Shown here: piece by piece, positions 1 to 15,117 of the stretch | How positions within the stretch are numbered: the first letter of the stretch is position 1 | Layout: each line of letters starts with the position of its first letter | DNA from: Emergomyces orientalis | Taxonomy: Eukaryota > Ascomycota > Eurotiomycetes > Onygenales > Ajellomycetaceae | Length of the DNA stretch: 64,000 nucleotides | NCBI GenBank assembly: GCA_002110485.1 | Contig: MOWL01000002.1 | Location: forward strand, 248,001 to 312,000 | Reading direction: 5' to 3' | Notes under the pieces: model-generated | Database searches by the model: none | Told to the model about the DNA's origin: nothing | The model's input: only the letters and a program-made list of their open reading frames with translations | Position numbers and translations under genes: made by a program

Positions 1-43
1 ATTTTTGTCTTCTTCCAGAATTGGGACATATATGCTGACACAG

Positions 44-1004
44 TCAAGGTGAATTCACTCATCACTCTGATCAAGGAATCATTTCTGCGGCTATAGCCAA
101 TGCGGCAGCCCTTTCATCGTCAGCGCCGCAGGGACAAAATAATACGAGCTTGTTAGACCAGACAAGAAAGTCCTCTCCGACAAAAACACAATTTACCTTC
201 ACCTGCGAATCTGATTCATCCAAAGGCATGGCCTGGCAAACCCAGAACTCCTATTCAATCCAACAACAACATCGGGCGGGTAACCAGCCACTTTCTGCAA
301 TGTCACCTGGTCAAAAGGGGTTCTCAACCCAGGGAACGCAGACGAGCCCGAATATGGCGTCCCAAGGAAATCACCAAGGTCAGACACAAGCTCAGCATCC
401 TTCTCAAAGCGGGCAGAATGCCACCTCGGGCAAGAAGACGCGACGATCCACCAGCAGTATTTATGCTCTGGCTGCTCGTCAACGTCGACTACAACAACAG
501 TATGCGAACCTCCACCACCCACCGAACATCGATGAGATATGGATATGCGAGTTCTGCGAATATGAAAGCATTTTCGGCCGGCCCCCGGAGGCGTTGATCA
601 GACAGTATGAAATTAAAGACCGGAAGGAGCGCCGTCGGCTAGCAGAAAAGAGGAGATTGCTTGAAAAGGCCAAGATGAAAGGTCGTAAGGGTAAAAAGGC
701 TACTAAGAATGCTGCCAAAGCCGCAGCTGCACAGCAATCTGCACATCAGCAAGGACATGACCGACAACAATACCCCCCCACCGGAGATCACGACCCCACG
801 GACCAAGGAGGAGGGCTTGGTGACGATTATTTAGGCGATGAGTACGAAGACGAAGTTTCAGCACAGACCACACATCCTGCTCCTCCGGTACTTCAACTTG
901 GCACTGTCAAACAAGCAATACCAGCCAGCAACCACCCCAAAGCAGGTGCGGTGGGCACATCAGCCAAAGGTGAAGCCGGGGGCGGAACTGGCCGTGTTGG
1001 GTGA
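44..1004 (+). CDS. Gln-rich basic protein, 3' end only
   Basis: The gene enters from the left edge. The reading frame is open from about position 39 after a stop at 36-38, so the visible exon must begin at a splice acceptor. The best candidate is the cacag ending at 43, although its possible branch site (gctgac) is very close. About 320 residues are visible. The first half is rich in Gln, Ser and Thr. It is followed by a compact segment with the WICEFCEYE motif, and then a strongly charged helix-like stretch (RKERRRLAEKRR and a KGRKGKK cluster) that could serve as a nuclear localisation signal. The tail is Asp/Glu then Gly rich. I recognise this only as a type of conserved fungal hypothetical protein. 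The CxxC pair near WICEFCEYE might bind metal, but no named domain can be assigned. Confidence 0.75.
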
Positions 1005-4000
1005 TGGCTCGCGGTGTGGCGTGGCATCACTAGACATGTGGAGGTGTTGTCAGGGTACTTTTTTGGACGAGAGCAGCCGCAATTGATATCGCAATTCACT
1101 CCCTCCTCTTCTTCCTTCTCCTCCTATCCCGAAGAAGGACCTCCAGAGCAACCACGTTGTCTGCTGCGCCACATTGTCCCCTCGTCATCATCCTTCCACC
1201 TCATGCTTGTTACCGGGGGAGCTTTCTCCTTGCTCCGTTTTTGTTTTTTTTTGGTACATTTCCCATTCTCCCCCCATAGATAAAGTTACCCCTTTTTGTG
1301 TTCCCTTGTCTTCTCTCTGTTTCCCCATCCCTTCATGTGCAGAACCAACATATTTTTGTATCAATGAACCATCCCCGCTCATGTTATTTTTTTCATTTTT
1401 TTCATTTTTTCGCTTCTTTCTTCCTTTTAGGTATCCTTTTTCGTTTCTTCGTCATCCCTTTTGCATGGCATTTGGCAATCACTTTCCCCCTTAGCACTAA
1501 ACCCCCCATCTCTTTTGGCACATTGACATTTCTGTTGGTTTGCCGTCAACTTTTTTCATACACTCTTATAGGCATCTTGAACACACACAAACGCACAGCA
1601 GGAGTATTTATCATATCAGCCTATAACGTACATATACAGTTATTTCTTTTTTTCCTTATCTTTCCTTCCTCTTTTTATTATTGACTGCGGGGAACTGTAC
1701 AGCTTTAGCGACCATTTTGTTCTGTCAAAACGACGCGAGCGGAGGATATTATCCTTTTTTTTTAAGCTGCGAGCTGCAAGCTTCGGTTATACGCTTATTG
1801 GGTTTGCCAACACAGGTAGAGGGCCTTTTTCCCCCTCGTGTCTGTGAAGTTCCGCCCCTAGAAAGGAAGGAAAGAAGGAAGAAGATTTTTGACCATTATC
1901 TTTTCCTCTTCGATTTTTTCTTTTTCATTTTTTTGGCTGGGGTGCTTTTTATTTTATTTTATTTATTTCTCTTTTTCTTCTGTTCTCGTCTCGAATATCC
2001 TGTTCATCGGTGTTGAATGGCTTTCCCTCCCCATCTTCTGTCAGGTTATGGATGGGTCAAACCTCTCAGATAGAGTTTAGGACATGGGGTCCAGAGTCAA
2101 CATCTATTTAAGCTCTTACGCGATGTCAACTGTTACGGAATTGAGGAAGGATTGGTTTTTCAGGCTGGATTGGATTGGATTGGATTGGATTGGATTGGAT
2201 TGGATTGGATTGACTTGGGATTGGATATGGGACACAAGGGATCGAGAGGGAAGATAGCTGGAGAGGGTAAAGCCAGAGCCAACGAGACAGAAATGATCTC
2301 TGCCCCCAAACAAGCAAGTATGATTTCTTCATTCCTCATCTCGTCCTCCAGGTGTAGAATAGTTGAGCAAATACAATGACGTAGAGGACATTTTCGTTTT
2401 AATATCATGTTTCTATTGTTTGGGTGATGGATGGCTTCGTGGGTAAGGTCAATTGTCCGTAGAGAGGAAAGCTGCAGCGCTGATATTCAGGGATGGGGCG
2501 AAATTGAAAGTGTAGGAAGCAAAAAAGAAAGAAAGACGGCGAATCGCTGTCACAAGGAAAATACCTGCTCTCCTCATATTTTACCCCCGTTTCTTTCGGC
2601 CGGCGTTAAAGTACGCTGGGGATAACGATGGAGAAGGCTACCTATATGGAGGAGGAATCGCTTTCTGCGAGAGGAATACCATGTGTTTCATGAAGGGCGG
2701 GGTGGTTCCCCCAGCCTCTGCCAGCCAATAGATAAACTGCAACATATTATCCCGGACAGAAATAGAAGATAGAGTCAGCTGTTTGAGCATTCATTATGAT
2801 TATTATCATTTATCATATATGTTCCCGTTCACGTCATCCGTATCTAGATAGTGATCTCTCTGAAACTTTTAACCGCCACGAGGGTTGTCCCACCCTTCAA
2901 GGCGCTTACTGGGTAGTTAAAGCTGTTGTTATCCCTGACTCGGTCGGGCGCTAAATCACCATCACCACCAAACACCATCCAAACCCCAAACTAGCTAAAC
3001 TTTTCATCAGCAGCTCCCAGCCAACCGATGCTTCCGAATACCCCAAGACCACAAACAGATGCTGTTTCTTTCTTTTGCATCTGCGATCTACCGGATGTTC
3101 TTCAATGGCAGGACGGGGTGGACAAGGGGGCGGATTGTCTGTTTCATATTAGGCCATGGTTCTGTCTATTGTTAGACATAGCGAACATGTTTCATTTCAG
3201 CTTCGGTTTCCCATCAGAGGGACTTTCAAGGAATGATTCGACAATGAGGTTTCTGTTACACGCTCCAGCGCTGTGTCTATCTTTGTTTCTTCAAAAATGT
3301 TGCATGATGGGAAGCATGCTACATACCATGCTTGCAAGTTTTTTTCACTGGCAAGGAGTTTGATATCAAATTATAAGATATATAAGACCCTGCGCCGAGC
3401 TGCATTCAATCCTGGCTTTGTTTCTTCAGGAAATAATCAATCATTGTATCAGATATTTGTCTTTGTCTCCCTTTTTTTTCTTTTCCCTTTTCCCTTTCCT
3501 TCTCTCTTTCTCTTTCTTTTCCTCCTGGGTTCCCGCTTTCCTTCGTTCTATTCCTTTCTATATATCGCATTCTCAGGGTCTGCTCAGTTGTACTGTGTAC
3601 AACACCACCGATACACTCTTACGTTTTCCTTATTCCTTTTCTTGCAAGAAATTTCTGCGCAAAAAAAATACATCATATTTAGAAAACAAGGGGGATTTAA
3701 TATCCAAGGAATACATTGGAATCGAGAAGAGTGCTGTGCACCTTATCCCCCGCCTCTACGAAACTACCGTTATATACCCTTTCCCCTAATAACACCAGGA
3801 GTTGGCATATCACAAACGGCCAAACATACACACATACATACCTGCGAAGGTACATTCGTCCATATACCATCAGCAAGCCATTCACTCGGGGATAAATACG
3901 GCGACAATAGCTACTCTCTCTAGATTGTAGGAAGTTCCTCGGAGACCAAGGCATTTATTGAAGATATTCCCAGGAGGATCAAAAGCGAAATTCACTCAGA

Positions 4001-4202
4001 CGATTGAAAATCCTCATTGAGTATAAAACACGATACTCTGAGCCTTTCTTTTGACCCTCCACCGCGTTCCCATTTACCCAACAACGATCGCAAGAGCAAA
4101 GTCGAACTAGATAGATACCAATCGTTATCATCATTTCACTTTTAAAAAGAAACCCACCAAAAAGCACCACTTCAAACGCACAAGGCAGCCACTGTCGTAA
4201 CC
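1005..4202. other. Intergenic, 3.2 kb, no gene supported
   Basis: This stretch holds the 3' flank of the first gene and probably a long 5' leader of the MARVEL-like gene. It is rich in pyrimidine tracts (for example 1380-1440, 1880-1980 and 3460-3530). Open frames here are Phe/Ser/Leu-rich translations of T tracts with no recognisable domain. A pentamer microsatellite lies at 2166-2210. Confidence 0.7.
2166..2210. repeat. TGGAT pentamer microsatellite, nine perfect units
   Basis: Nine uninterrupted copies of TGGAT are visible. The repeat lies outside any supported gene and is likely to vary in length between strains. Confidence 0.95.
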
Positions 4203-4861
4203 ATGGGTATCAAAGCTCTCATCTTCGACGGTGTCCGAAAGCGCTACAGTGTCGGGTCCACAATCAGTACAGTTGTCGGGTGCGCTATCCGTTTCCTGCA
4301 GTTCGTCTTTGGCATCGCGGTCATCGGCCTGTATGCGCAGGACCTTGTCAGGCAACACAAGGACGGCAAGCCGTATGACCCCAAATGGGTATGTTTTCAC
4401 TTGCCCTTTCTCTCTACAATATCTATCCATCTATCCAGATACCCAAGTATCTCCATCCCTTCCAAAAGACATTTGTCGCTAAAATCACATAAAAAATCAA
4501 ACAGACTTACGCCACTGCCCTCGGCACCATCTCCTCATTCTCCGCCGTAATCTACTTCACAATCCCCCTCGTCATGCCAGCATTCTCTCTCCTCCCTAGC
4601 GTTAACCTACCAAGTCTCGTTTACGACAGCGTCATCAGCATCCTATGGCTGACGCTGTTCGGCATCTTCGGCAAAATGTACATCACCAAGCACGCGACGG
4701 AGGGAGATGTGGATACCATCCGCATGAAACATTCTGTCTGGGTCGATTTGGCCAACTTGGCCCTGTGGACTGCGACGGCGGCGTGGGCGGGAGTTAGGTG
4801 GTGGAAGAGTGGGAAGGGACGGAGAGAGACGGAGAAGGAGAGTGAGATGGGGGAAGTTTGA
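4203..4861 (+). CDS. MARVEL-like four-pass membrane protein
   Basis: Two exons, 4203-4388 and 4505-4861, are joined by a 116-base intron (gtatgt donor, acag acceptor, phase 0) and give 180 residues. Four hydrophobic segments are visible at roughly residues 21-46, 63-88, 95-122 and 137-158. The pattern of short N-terminal tail, paired hydrophobic segments and a charged C-terminal tail (KSGKGRRETEKES) is that of small fungal MARVEL-domain proteins, which sit in the plasma membrane or in membrane domains. The family call rests on topology and general resemblance (the RFLQFVFGIAVIGLYA opening helix), not on a catalytic motif. The start is the first ATG, in ccATGG context, after a pyrimidine-rich leader. 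The gene stands alone between two long intergenic stretches. The exact substrate or partner is unknown. Confidence 0.85.
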
Positions 4862-6302
4862 GACTGGTTCCCCCTTCTCTCTTTTTTTAATTATAAACAA
4901 AAAACACTCCTAGGCTCTTGGGGGTTCGACTGGATTTGAACTGTTCTTGCTGCTGCTTCCAGCACTGCAGACACTGCCTTCCAGCCCGTTTTCCTCAACT
5001 GCCTTCTTCTTGATTATCTTGCATACTAAAGGCGTGGAATTACTGAGGTCTATTGTTGTATTATTTTTTGTTTGGTTTTTTTTTTTTTTTTTTTTTCCCT
5101 TTCCGTTTTAAGTTTTCCATATGTTTATTTTGTTGCATCTGGGCTGGTTTTGGTTCCTGTGGCTTTTTGCATCGCTTGTCTTCGAGAACTACTGGACGTG
5201 TTGCATTGTTATGGGAGGGATGGATCCAATAACTTTTGATGAATATATAAATATCCCCAATACCTTTTGCACGGAAGTGGATGAGACTTTTACATATTTT
5301 TTTAATTTTTTTTTTGGGGGGGGGTGGGGTGGGTAGTTAATTATGTCAAACTTCATCAACTCATGCATGCCATGATCCTCACCTGATTGGCGTTTTATGT
5401 GCTACGTACCTATTGGGGGGGAAAAAAAAGGAAGCGCTATGTATTCTGATATTGTTAGTATTTCCCACCAACGTTGTGTCAGAGGCATCTATCCGCCCGG
5501 CCCGATGTTATTCCTTTCATCTCTCAGGGCTATATGGCTCTCTGCAACACGCACATAGCATAGAAGAATCAAGCCAATATTACACTCCAACACGTTGTCA
5601 TTCTGCACGTCAGTGCATGAATATAAAACCCCAGCAGGGATGCGCCCCGTATTTTCCCACCACATATAAGCATGGGTACAAGAATAATAGCCAGGGTAGA
5701 TATGTAGGTCAGGCGCGCCTTATATTAACCATATATGTCTGTTTAAAAGGGTGGCTTCTTAAATTGTTTTAATTTTTTTAAATTTTTAGTTTATTGAGTA
5801 GTGTTGTATATAACCGCATACATTGTCCATACATATGCAGGCGACTGATTACTGGGTTCCTCCATAGCGAGCAGGGATATTCAAATTAAGGGGGTTGAGT
5901 AAGTCTGCCTCCTCCTCTTCCTTCTGGGGTCCTTTCTGTTAGGGATTGCCGGTTGCTGTGCCGTGGCTCGCTAGCTAGTTGAGCCAGAATGATTGGGATT
6001 CCGACCAGCTCTCGGCTTTTCTTGTACAATCCGCATTTTTCTTTTCGAAGCCAAGAGGGTATTCGAATACGCTATTTCGTAGGTATGGGAGGTGACATTC
6101 ATCGTTCGTTGGGAGGAGTAAAGTGCAGGCATGTAATACATAATTGTTCATCCACATTCCGATCCAGTCACAGCTCGAAGTACGAGTTTTCTGCGTTATG
6201 GCGATTTGCATTTTATAGCCGTGGTCACCGCAAGGTAAAGCAAATGCACAACAAAGCAGCCTCGTCTTCTCCTCCCCAATTACCCCGGTCTCCTTGTCTA
6301 TT
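4862..6302. other. Intergenic, 1.4 kb, convergent 3' flanks
   Basis: This region lies between the 3' end of the MARVEL-like gene (+) and the 3' end of the AreA-domain gene (-). It has a long T tract at about 5078-5097, a G run near 5323-5336 and no supported gene. The open frame at 5413-5772 has no recognisable features. Confidence 0.7.
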
Positions 6303-8170
6303 TCATACGTATTTCCCCTTCTTCTGCGTCGTCGCACTGAGCTTCCTTTCCCGCTCGATCAACTCGCTTAATTGACTCTGTTGCCCAGAGAAAGATGGTC
6401 CAAGTGTAGGAAGGGCTTGCTGAGATTGAGATTGTAGCTGTGACTGTAACGGTGATGACGATGGGGAAATTGTTCTCGCGGGGTCATCGCTATCAATATC
6501 CTCCCACTCCCCTTCATCTTCACATGTCTTATCATCAATATGTTTGGAACCATTGTTCCCGGATGGATGTTGCTGCTGTATAAAAGATCCTCCTTCCTTC
6601 ATTTTTCCCAGGGTTCCTGCCGCAGGGAATCCCATAACTGGCTTCGCGCCGCCTGACAGTTCAATGTTGCCCAGAGCAGCTGCTATACTATTCCCCCTGC
6701 CATCCCCTTGCATCAGTAACGAGCTACCTAAGTTGGTGAAGGACGAGTTGCGCGACTCCTGCAGCCGTTTCTCAACAAATTGCGCACGGAAATCCTTTTC
6801 TACCAGGGAGACTCTAGATGGTTGCGCTTGTTGCGAGGTGGGGGAACTATTGCTCCGCTTTTGCTGCGTTTGTTGCTCATGAATGGATTTGGCTGTTAGA
6901 GTAGTAGCGGGGTGCGATGTAGGATTTGAGGTTGGGCCGGGACGGTGGGTTGCTGCGCCTAGCCAGGGGTATGGTTTTGCATAGGTAGTAGGGGTGGGAC
7001 TTATTGAGATTGCTGATTCTATAGAGCGGGCGTTTTGTAGTTAGCGTACGATATCAGTGGAAATGGTTGGATAAAATATTTCCTGTAAAATAATAAAGAG
7101 CAAAAAAGAAATAGAGTTCTCCCACCATTGGGTATGGGATATTTCTGCTGGCTGGGCGCTGATGGGCGGTAGAGGTCGGGTGAAGCCCGGGCTGCCCTGG
7201 AGGATGCTGCAGTAGGTGAAGATCTTGTGGGCGCAAGATCTGAGAGCGGTGGAGAGGGTTTTTTCCGCAACGGCACTGGCTCTGCTTCCATGGAAGTTAC
7301 ATTTGTTGCAAAAGTCGTCTTTTTCCTTCGCGGTCTCTCTAGCGCTGATTCCCCAGCAAGTGCTTCATGACCTGCGACTGGGGACGGGGACAAAGAAAGG
7401 TTGCGCCCTGTGTGCTCTTCAGTAGCACCTGTTGAAGAAACTCTGAAGGGTTTCTGAGCATCATTGGACGCGTGTCGCGGCTTCTTCAAGATAGGAGGGG
7501 GTAACGGCGTTCGGGCCGCATTGACCGAAGGTTTTCGGGATACTGTTTGGGTACTCTTAAAACTAGTTGTCGTTGAGAAATTCTGCGGCTGAACGTTTGC
7601 TGTAGATTGGGCAGGCGTGCGCCGCCTTGATGAGATCCGCGGTATCGATTGTGAGATCTAAAAATATCAGAAGACGCTCTCTCTTAAATTGATACTAGCC
7701 ATCTGGGCCAATGTACTTCTCTTAATCTTCCTCGACCCATTCTGGTGATGCTTTCTCCTTCAGAAATATGGATGAATAGGCCAGCTAACGTAGTACCTTG
7801 AATAGTACTTAGAATGGGTTTGTTGCTCCATATTCTCCAGAATAGATTCTCCAGTCGTCTTCCTTCATCTTCTTTCATCGTAGACCTGTTGGTGGTGTAG
7901 ACTAGCGCATAAAAAAAGGTGTCAGAATATATACATTTTTTTTTCCGTCTTTTTCCATATTATTGCGCATTGCTTTTCTCTCTATCCGAATACGGAGTTG
8001 TTGTTCATCTCCTCCACTTTTTTTTCTTTTTTGAGAGCATAAACGATGAAAGTATCCTTACCTCGCCATAATTTTGCGAGATCCTCAGCATCCACACCGC
8101 CAAAGCTCTCGATTTCGGAACTAATGCGATCGGAGTGTAAGACAATACCTTTCGGTAAAGCTTCCGTCAT
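6303..8170 (-). CDS. Protein with AreA-type N-terminal domain (DUF1752)
   Basis: Four exons on the minus strand, 8170-8062, 7901-7717, 7657-7126 and 7018-6303, give 513 residues. The frame is preserved across introns of 160, 59 and 107 bases. Residues about 20-95 carry the hallmark of the fungal DUF1752/GATA_AreA domain: DAEDLAKLWRVYTTNRS, then GRRLENLFWRIWSN, then a hydrophobic LAGLFIHIS helix. This domain occurs at the N terminus of nitrogen regulators such as AreA and in Mks1-like proteins. No GATA zinc finger follows here. The remainder is disordered, rich in Ser, Pro and Gln, with basic patches (RPRRKK), an acidic segment (GEWEDIDSDD) and a C-terminal charged helix (LIERERKL). Its role is therefore probably regulatory, but without a visible DNA-binding domain. 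The donor of the second intron has a downstream alternative that would leave a 38-base intron, so I preferred the 59-base one. Confidence 0.85.
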
Positions 8171-11100
8171 TGTAACCAGCCACTAAGAAAACAAAACCCG
8201 CCAGAAAAAATTCGCGAATCCGTTCTTTGCAGTTTGACAGCTAGTCAATTAAACACTCTTCATCGAAAGGGGACTAGACAGAATAACAAACCCTAACAAC
8301 ACACACAAAGGTATAGGTATACAAAACCAGAAGAGAAATATCACGAAAAAAGAGTGATAAAATATTAAGCAGCAAGGGAAGAAGGTAAAAGCAAAAGCGA
8401 ATCAACAACAGCCGGGGAGAAAGGGATAATGATCACTGGTCAGCTGAGCTTCATGGTTCAGCAGGTGCATCGGGGATGGGGCAAAAACATTCCAGGGCTG
8501 CACACATGCAACAGTCCAATTTGTATGGCATGTATAGCACAGAGGTGAGAACAGGCAGCATCCGGTCACACAGAGAAGAGGGGAAAAAAGAAAGAAAAAA
8601 AAGGAGTGGACAGGAGTAGGCAGGAAGCTCGGCGTGGGAGGTATATAGAGGATGTTTCACGTGAGCATGTCCAGGTGACCCCGTGCCGTGGGAGGGCGTA
8701 GGGATTTGGGGGCGAATTGTTTACCCCTCTGCGAAAGCTATATACGGAGAAGTGAGAGACAAATGAAGACAAAGAACGAAAAGAGTGCAGGTATGCTGAA
8801 GCTAACGAGGGAGGGGGGGAAAAATGTGATCTGCTTATTAACGACCTGTTTCGTGAGCTTGCGTCTTCCCGCCAGTACTGAGCTTTCCGTCTTGAAATGA
8901 AAGGGTCCTTTTTCAAGGTGCCATCAAGGATTTGCACGCCTTCGAACAACCCAGGTGCGGTAATTGGAACAAAGGGCTCCAGGGGTCAGACCATCAAGCG
9001 GCGACGTAGCAGTTGAGAGAGAAGGAATGGCGAATTAAATTCTGCCTAGGGAGGGATATTTCAGCTAATGTCGAGAAAACCAGGAACAGGTGGGATGGAC
9101 GGGAGCGGTACACCCGAAGCACAGCGATTGGAGCGAGGAGAACGAAGCAATTAAATGCCAGCAGCACGAAGAAGAATATTCAAGGACCAAGACGGGGAGA
9201 AGAAAAGAACAGAAGGGAAGATGGAAGTGGAGAGTCGAGATCGAAATCAATAGAGCCAAAGTCAGCAGGTCATGTGGCCTGCCGGCAGCGATGGTAACTA
9301 GACAAGCAAGAAGGGCAATAATAATACAGCACAATTAATAATGTATAAGAAAACTGAAAAGGAAAAAAGGAATAAGATGGAAGAGGATGGAAAAGGTTCA
9401 AGGGAGAAATATTTATATAAATCGATGAAACGAACGGAAATATGGCTATTCTATATAAAGCATCAAGGGGAATAATCCGGGGAATTGGGGTGAGAGATCT
9501 GTTTTTGTATCACTTGGCTGGTTGGGAGGAAGGGTAGCCCGTTATTCGTCCTTAAACCGATGAGCACCATGGCTGATTGTTCGGTAACATCCGGAGAATG
9601 AAAAATTAAATCGAAAATCGTGATAATACGCAGAGGGAACAAAAGGGTGGTAAAAAGCTGCAATCTGCGGATTCCTTTCTTGTTTACCTTGAATCTCTTC
9701 CCCTTTCGTCAGGATGACCCATAAATTTTTTTTTTTTAACAAGAGCAGCAGCTTGAGCCCAGCCTTGAAAGAATGGGTGGATCAGTGGCGGATACAGTGC
9801 TGGAGACCACGGTGGAGGATGCCTCCACACAACCTTGAAAGTCCCATAACCCAGTCAAGGTTAGCCGCGAGGCCTGTCGTCGCTAAGATTGGAAGAGATT
9901 TCCTTCCACGTCTCTTCTAGAACATTGCTCCCATGTTAATTGTTTCGGTAGTCCTTTGACTCCTAGATATGATTTCTGAACCTTGCAGCACGGAGGGGTG
10001 AGGAGTGACAATAATGTAAGCAAATAGAACAGATATTTGATTACTCGCGCGGGAACCAATCCTGTTGAAAATGCCGCCCAGGAACTAGCACGGCCGTATG
10101 GGGAAAACGCCCTGGCTGTGTCAAATCCGGCACGTTCCTTCGATGGATGCTCCCTGCCGTGGGCGCTTAATAATTATTGCTTATTATTCCCTTTTACCAG
10201 ACGGATCAGGCATCAGGCATTTGGTAAAAATAATCTCACCGCGCTTGTTTTTAGGGAATCATTCTTGATCCCGGACTTGACATGTGGCGAGCGTTGAGAA
10301 AGCCAACGATGGAGATAGGTAGGAGGTAGATAGGCCCTGCCTAGTAGGCAGACTCGATGCTTCGGTATCATTTTGCTAGCATTCTGCCCCGGATCTATCA
10401 GGATGGTAATTGACCATATCTACTCCGTAGACGGGGTAGCAATTCCCCATTGGGCCTGGATCGATAGTCCGCTCAGGTTCCAGTTTTGGACGCAAATCTC
10501 TTTGCCAGGCTGACCAAAGCCTGGTCAAGTCCTAACGTTTTCAATGTTAGTTGAACCGAATTTGGAAATAAACCGGAGCTTTTTGATTTGATACCCAGCT
10601 CTGAAGAAAGGGAACAAAGGGCAATTCCACTATTGTAACGTCCGACGGGCCTATTTTTTCGTACCTGCATAACTAATTTCAACAGCAATTCGTCCGCTTT
10701 GCCATTCTGACACGATTTGTTACGCTCCAGCGCGTTCTGGTTTAACTGGATGCTACTCCGTACATCTCATGTCGATGATACCTTGAGAATCAGAATAATA
10801 CAACACTGGTTTCCTGGTCGGTCCAGCTGACCTCCCAAGATCCATGGCTAGGCATTTCTTCCGTTCCATCTCCCAAGTTTCAGCTCGGCCTGCACTTCTG
10901 CATTTATTAGCACCCAATAGTTAACAGAGACAAAGAGCAAGTGTGGATTTCCTTTTTTTCTTTTTCATTAAAACTGGGATATCCCACCTTCTTGCATACA
11001 CCCATACTACCGAAAACCAGTCTTTTCTGATCTATCCTGAAGAATTGTCGAATCCCCCTTTGTTCGGCTGCCTCCCGTGCGTTTGCAAGAGATAACCATT

Positions 11101-13639
11101 TTGATTTTCGTATCTCTACCAATGGCAAAGGGAGAAACACCGCACTCCTCTTCAATATGCATAAGACAGATTGCAAATAGAAAACGTATTTGTCTGGCGT
11201 CCTGCATCCATATATTGATCCCATAATAATTCATAATCGATCATCAATCATCGATACCTTGTATCTGGGGTGCGCACATGCACCATAAAATGCATAAGCT
11301 TCCCAGCAAAAAAACTCAAACGGCGCGAGTTTGTGGAATCCTGGGACGTCCCGCAGACATTCCCGGACCCGTCATCAGTCCAGCGTAGCTAAGAATCCAG
11401 TTCCTAGAAACCCAGAGGCTAGGCGAACTAAATTCTGTGTACTCTGTATATTTGACCAAATCGTTCTTGTTACTTGTGGCCTTGCGTCAGTTGAATCATC
11501 GCCCGTCGTGCGGCTCAAGAAGGCTTTGTTGATTTCCGCTTACATTCGGCCTCAAATGCTTCCCCTGAATTTAACATCAGTGTTTGCCTCTTTTCAGCTT
11601 TTTCTACCAAGATCAAGCACTGTGCTTGTGACTAGAAATATTCCTTTTATCTTCATCTGATCTCAGATCTAGAGCACAGATATATCAAGACTATAGTATG
11701 GGCATCTCTTGAAGATTTTGAACAGTTTTGTTTAATGATATCTGGCCTGAATATTTTGGTCATTCTTTTGGGTTGCATTGGTGAAAGAGTGAGAGATGTA
11801 AGAATAGAATTTTCACTTTTCTTATTTTTCATTAATATTGGACACTCACACCTTAAAGCAGTGTAAGATAGGTGATTGAATGAAAGTTTTATTCTGTGTA
11901 TTCAAGACACTTTCTATATAAAGCAGAATGCACTTGATATATAAGCTTTATGTTCTCAATATTAATAAACGAAATCCACTATTTCTTATGTGGTAAGATG
12001 AGTTTGTTGAAATATTATTTAACTGTTTGATACCAGCAGTTCTGCATCTATTTATTAAAGGTGACAGCTGATTTAATAATACTGTAACTATGCCATGGCA
12101 ACTTTTTTTTCTTTTTCTTTCTTGCCTTTCAATTTCTTCTATCAGTTTTCTCAAAGATTGCAGCTACAACTCATTTAAACATAATTTCATTATGGTATCA
12201 GCCGTAGGTATAGTAAAATTTTCGACGGGCGGCTCCCTCAGATGTTTCGACGCAGAATGGATTCGATGCCAAGCTTCCATAACATATTATCAGATCGATC
12301 TTATCACCTCCAATCGGCGGCGCATTTTAACTTTCTGGTTGTTCCGTGTTCCGTGATTGCCATGGCGCTAAGGAAGTTTAGATTTTGCAGTCATATCAAG
12401 ACCAAAAGGACAGACAAAATTTATCTGCAATCTAATCATTAATAACCCCTAGTTATATTTACCCCAAGTACGTAGATTATATGGAAGATGTTTTCCAATT
12501 TCAATAATGAAAAAAATAAAAAATAAAAAATAAAAAATAAAATGAAAATAAAAATCGGATTTTTCAAATATGGAATGAAGCGGAAAAAAAAAAGGCCACC
12601 AAGCAGAGTGAGTGGGCGGCCATATGCCCAGTACAACCCCTCAAACCAGTCATAGGGGCCAGGGTCACCCCCGCCCCACGCCCAATGCACGTGGAAATGA
12701 GACATCGAAGCTCCTCAGGTAAACTTGCCTTTGAAGGCTGAATCAAGAGGTAGCTTCAAAGGAAAAAGAAATGGACCATCTAGGTTCTAGGCCCAAGTGT
12801 GAACACGCGAAGTTTTGAATTTCCAGCATTGCATCTTAACAGCAAAAAAGACGATCTAGACCCCATATATCTGTGCATACGCCCAGCATGACAAATGTCC
12901 ACTAAACCGCCTGTCCACGCCCCACCTCTTCCTCTTGCGTGATGTGGTCGTGGTAGTGTCTACGGAGTAGTTGAACCAGTATTATCATTATTTTCGAGGC
13001 GCTTCTAGGGCTTTGACGAGACGAGCGGGAACCTCAAGGGGACTAGCAAGCATGAAGGGAGCACATGTAAAAGAGAATAAGGCTAACAGTAGGTAGACGC
13101 AAAAATTGCTCTACCCCATGCTGTCCGTCCATACAGAATTAATGAAAAAAAAAAAAAGAAAAAAAAAAAACAACAAAAAGTTTAAATATTCAACCCGGGG
13201 TGAATTAGGTAAAAGAACACAGATGACAGATGACATCATATCCGCCGGAATATTGGTCAGGATAACAGATAAGAATAATAACACAGAGGAGCAGCAAGGA
13301 TCTAGGAACTCGAAGCCAGCCAACTACTGTGGACAAACCCACATGCGAAAGAATAACGTTAAGAAAAGCAACAACATACACGCTTGTCTTTATGTTGATT
13401 TAACAAATATATAAAATTATATAAAATAATATAAAAACGAAAGGGGAGCTCTTGAATACAGCCCACATGCACGCATCGGAAAAAAAGCGAAGAGAAGAAC
13501 AAAAAAGAGCAAACACAATATTAAATAATGGATATCGAAGCCCACGCGAAAACTAAGGGGGAAGAAAAAGAAGAAGCAGAAGAAGAAAAAATCGAGGGAA
13601 GCAAGAAAATACCAAAATGAACAGAATTTATTAATCTCT
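8171..13639. other. Gene-poor stretch, 5.5 kb
   Basis: No gene can be supported. The right-hand part (about 11.6-12.5 kb) is AT-rich, and an A-tract cluster lies at 12506-12545. Purine-rich DNA at 9.0-9.4 kb and 13.45-13.6 kb produces long but featureless frames. The first few hundred bases upstream of 8170 are presumably the promoter and leader of the AreA-domain gene. Confidence 0.65.

Positions 13640-15117
<1,478 letters not shown>

Noticed and set aside
3273..3923. 216-codon plus-strand frame upstream of the MARVEL-like gene
   Set aside because: Its composition comes from T tracts. It is probably leader or promoter DNA.
5413..5772. 119-codon plus-strand frame after the MARVEL-like gene
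   Set aside because: It starts in a purine run, has no domain, and lies between convergent gene ends.
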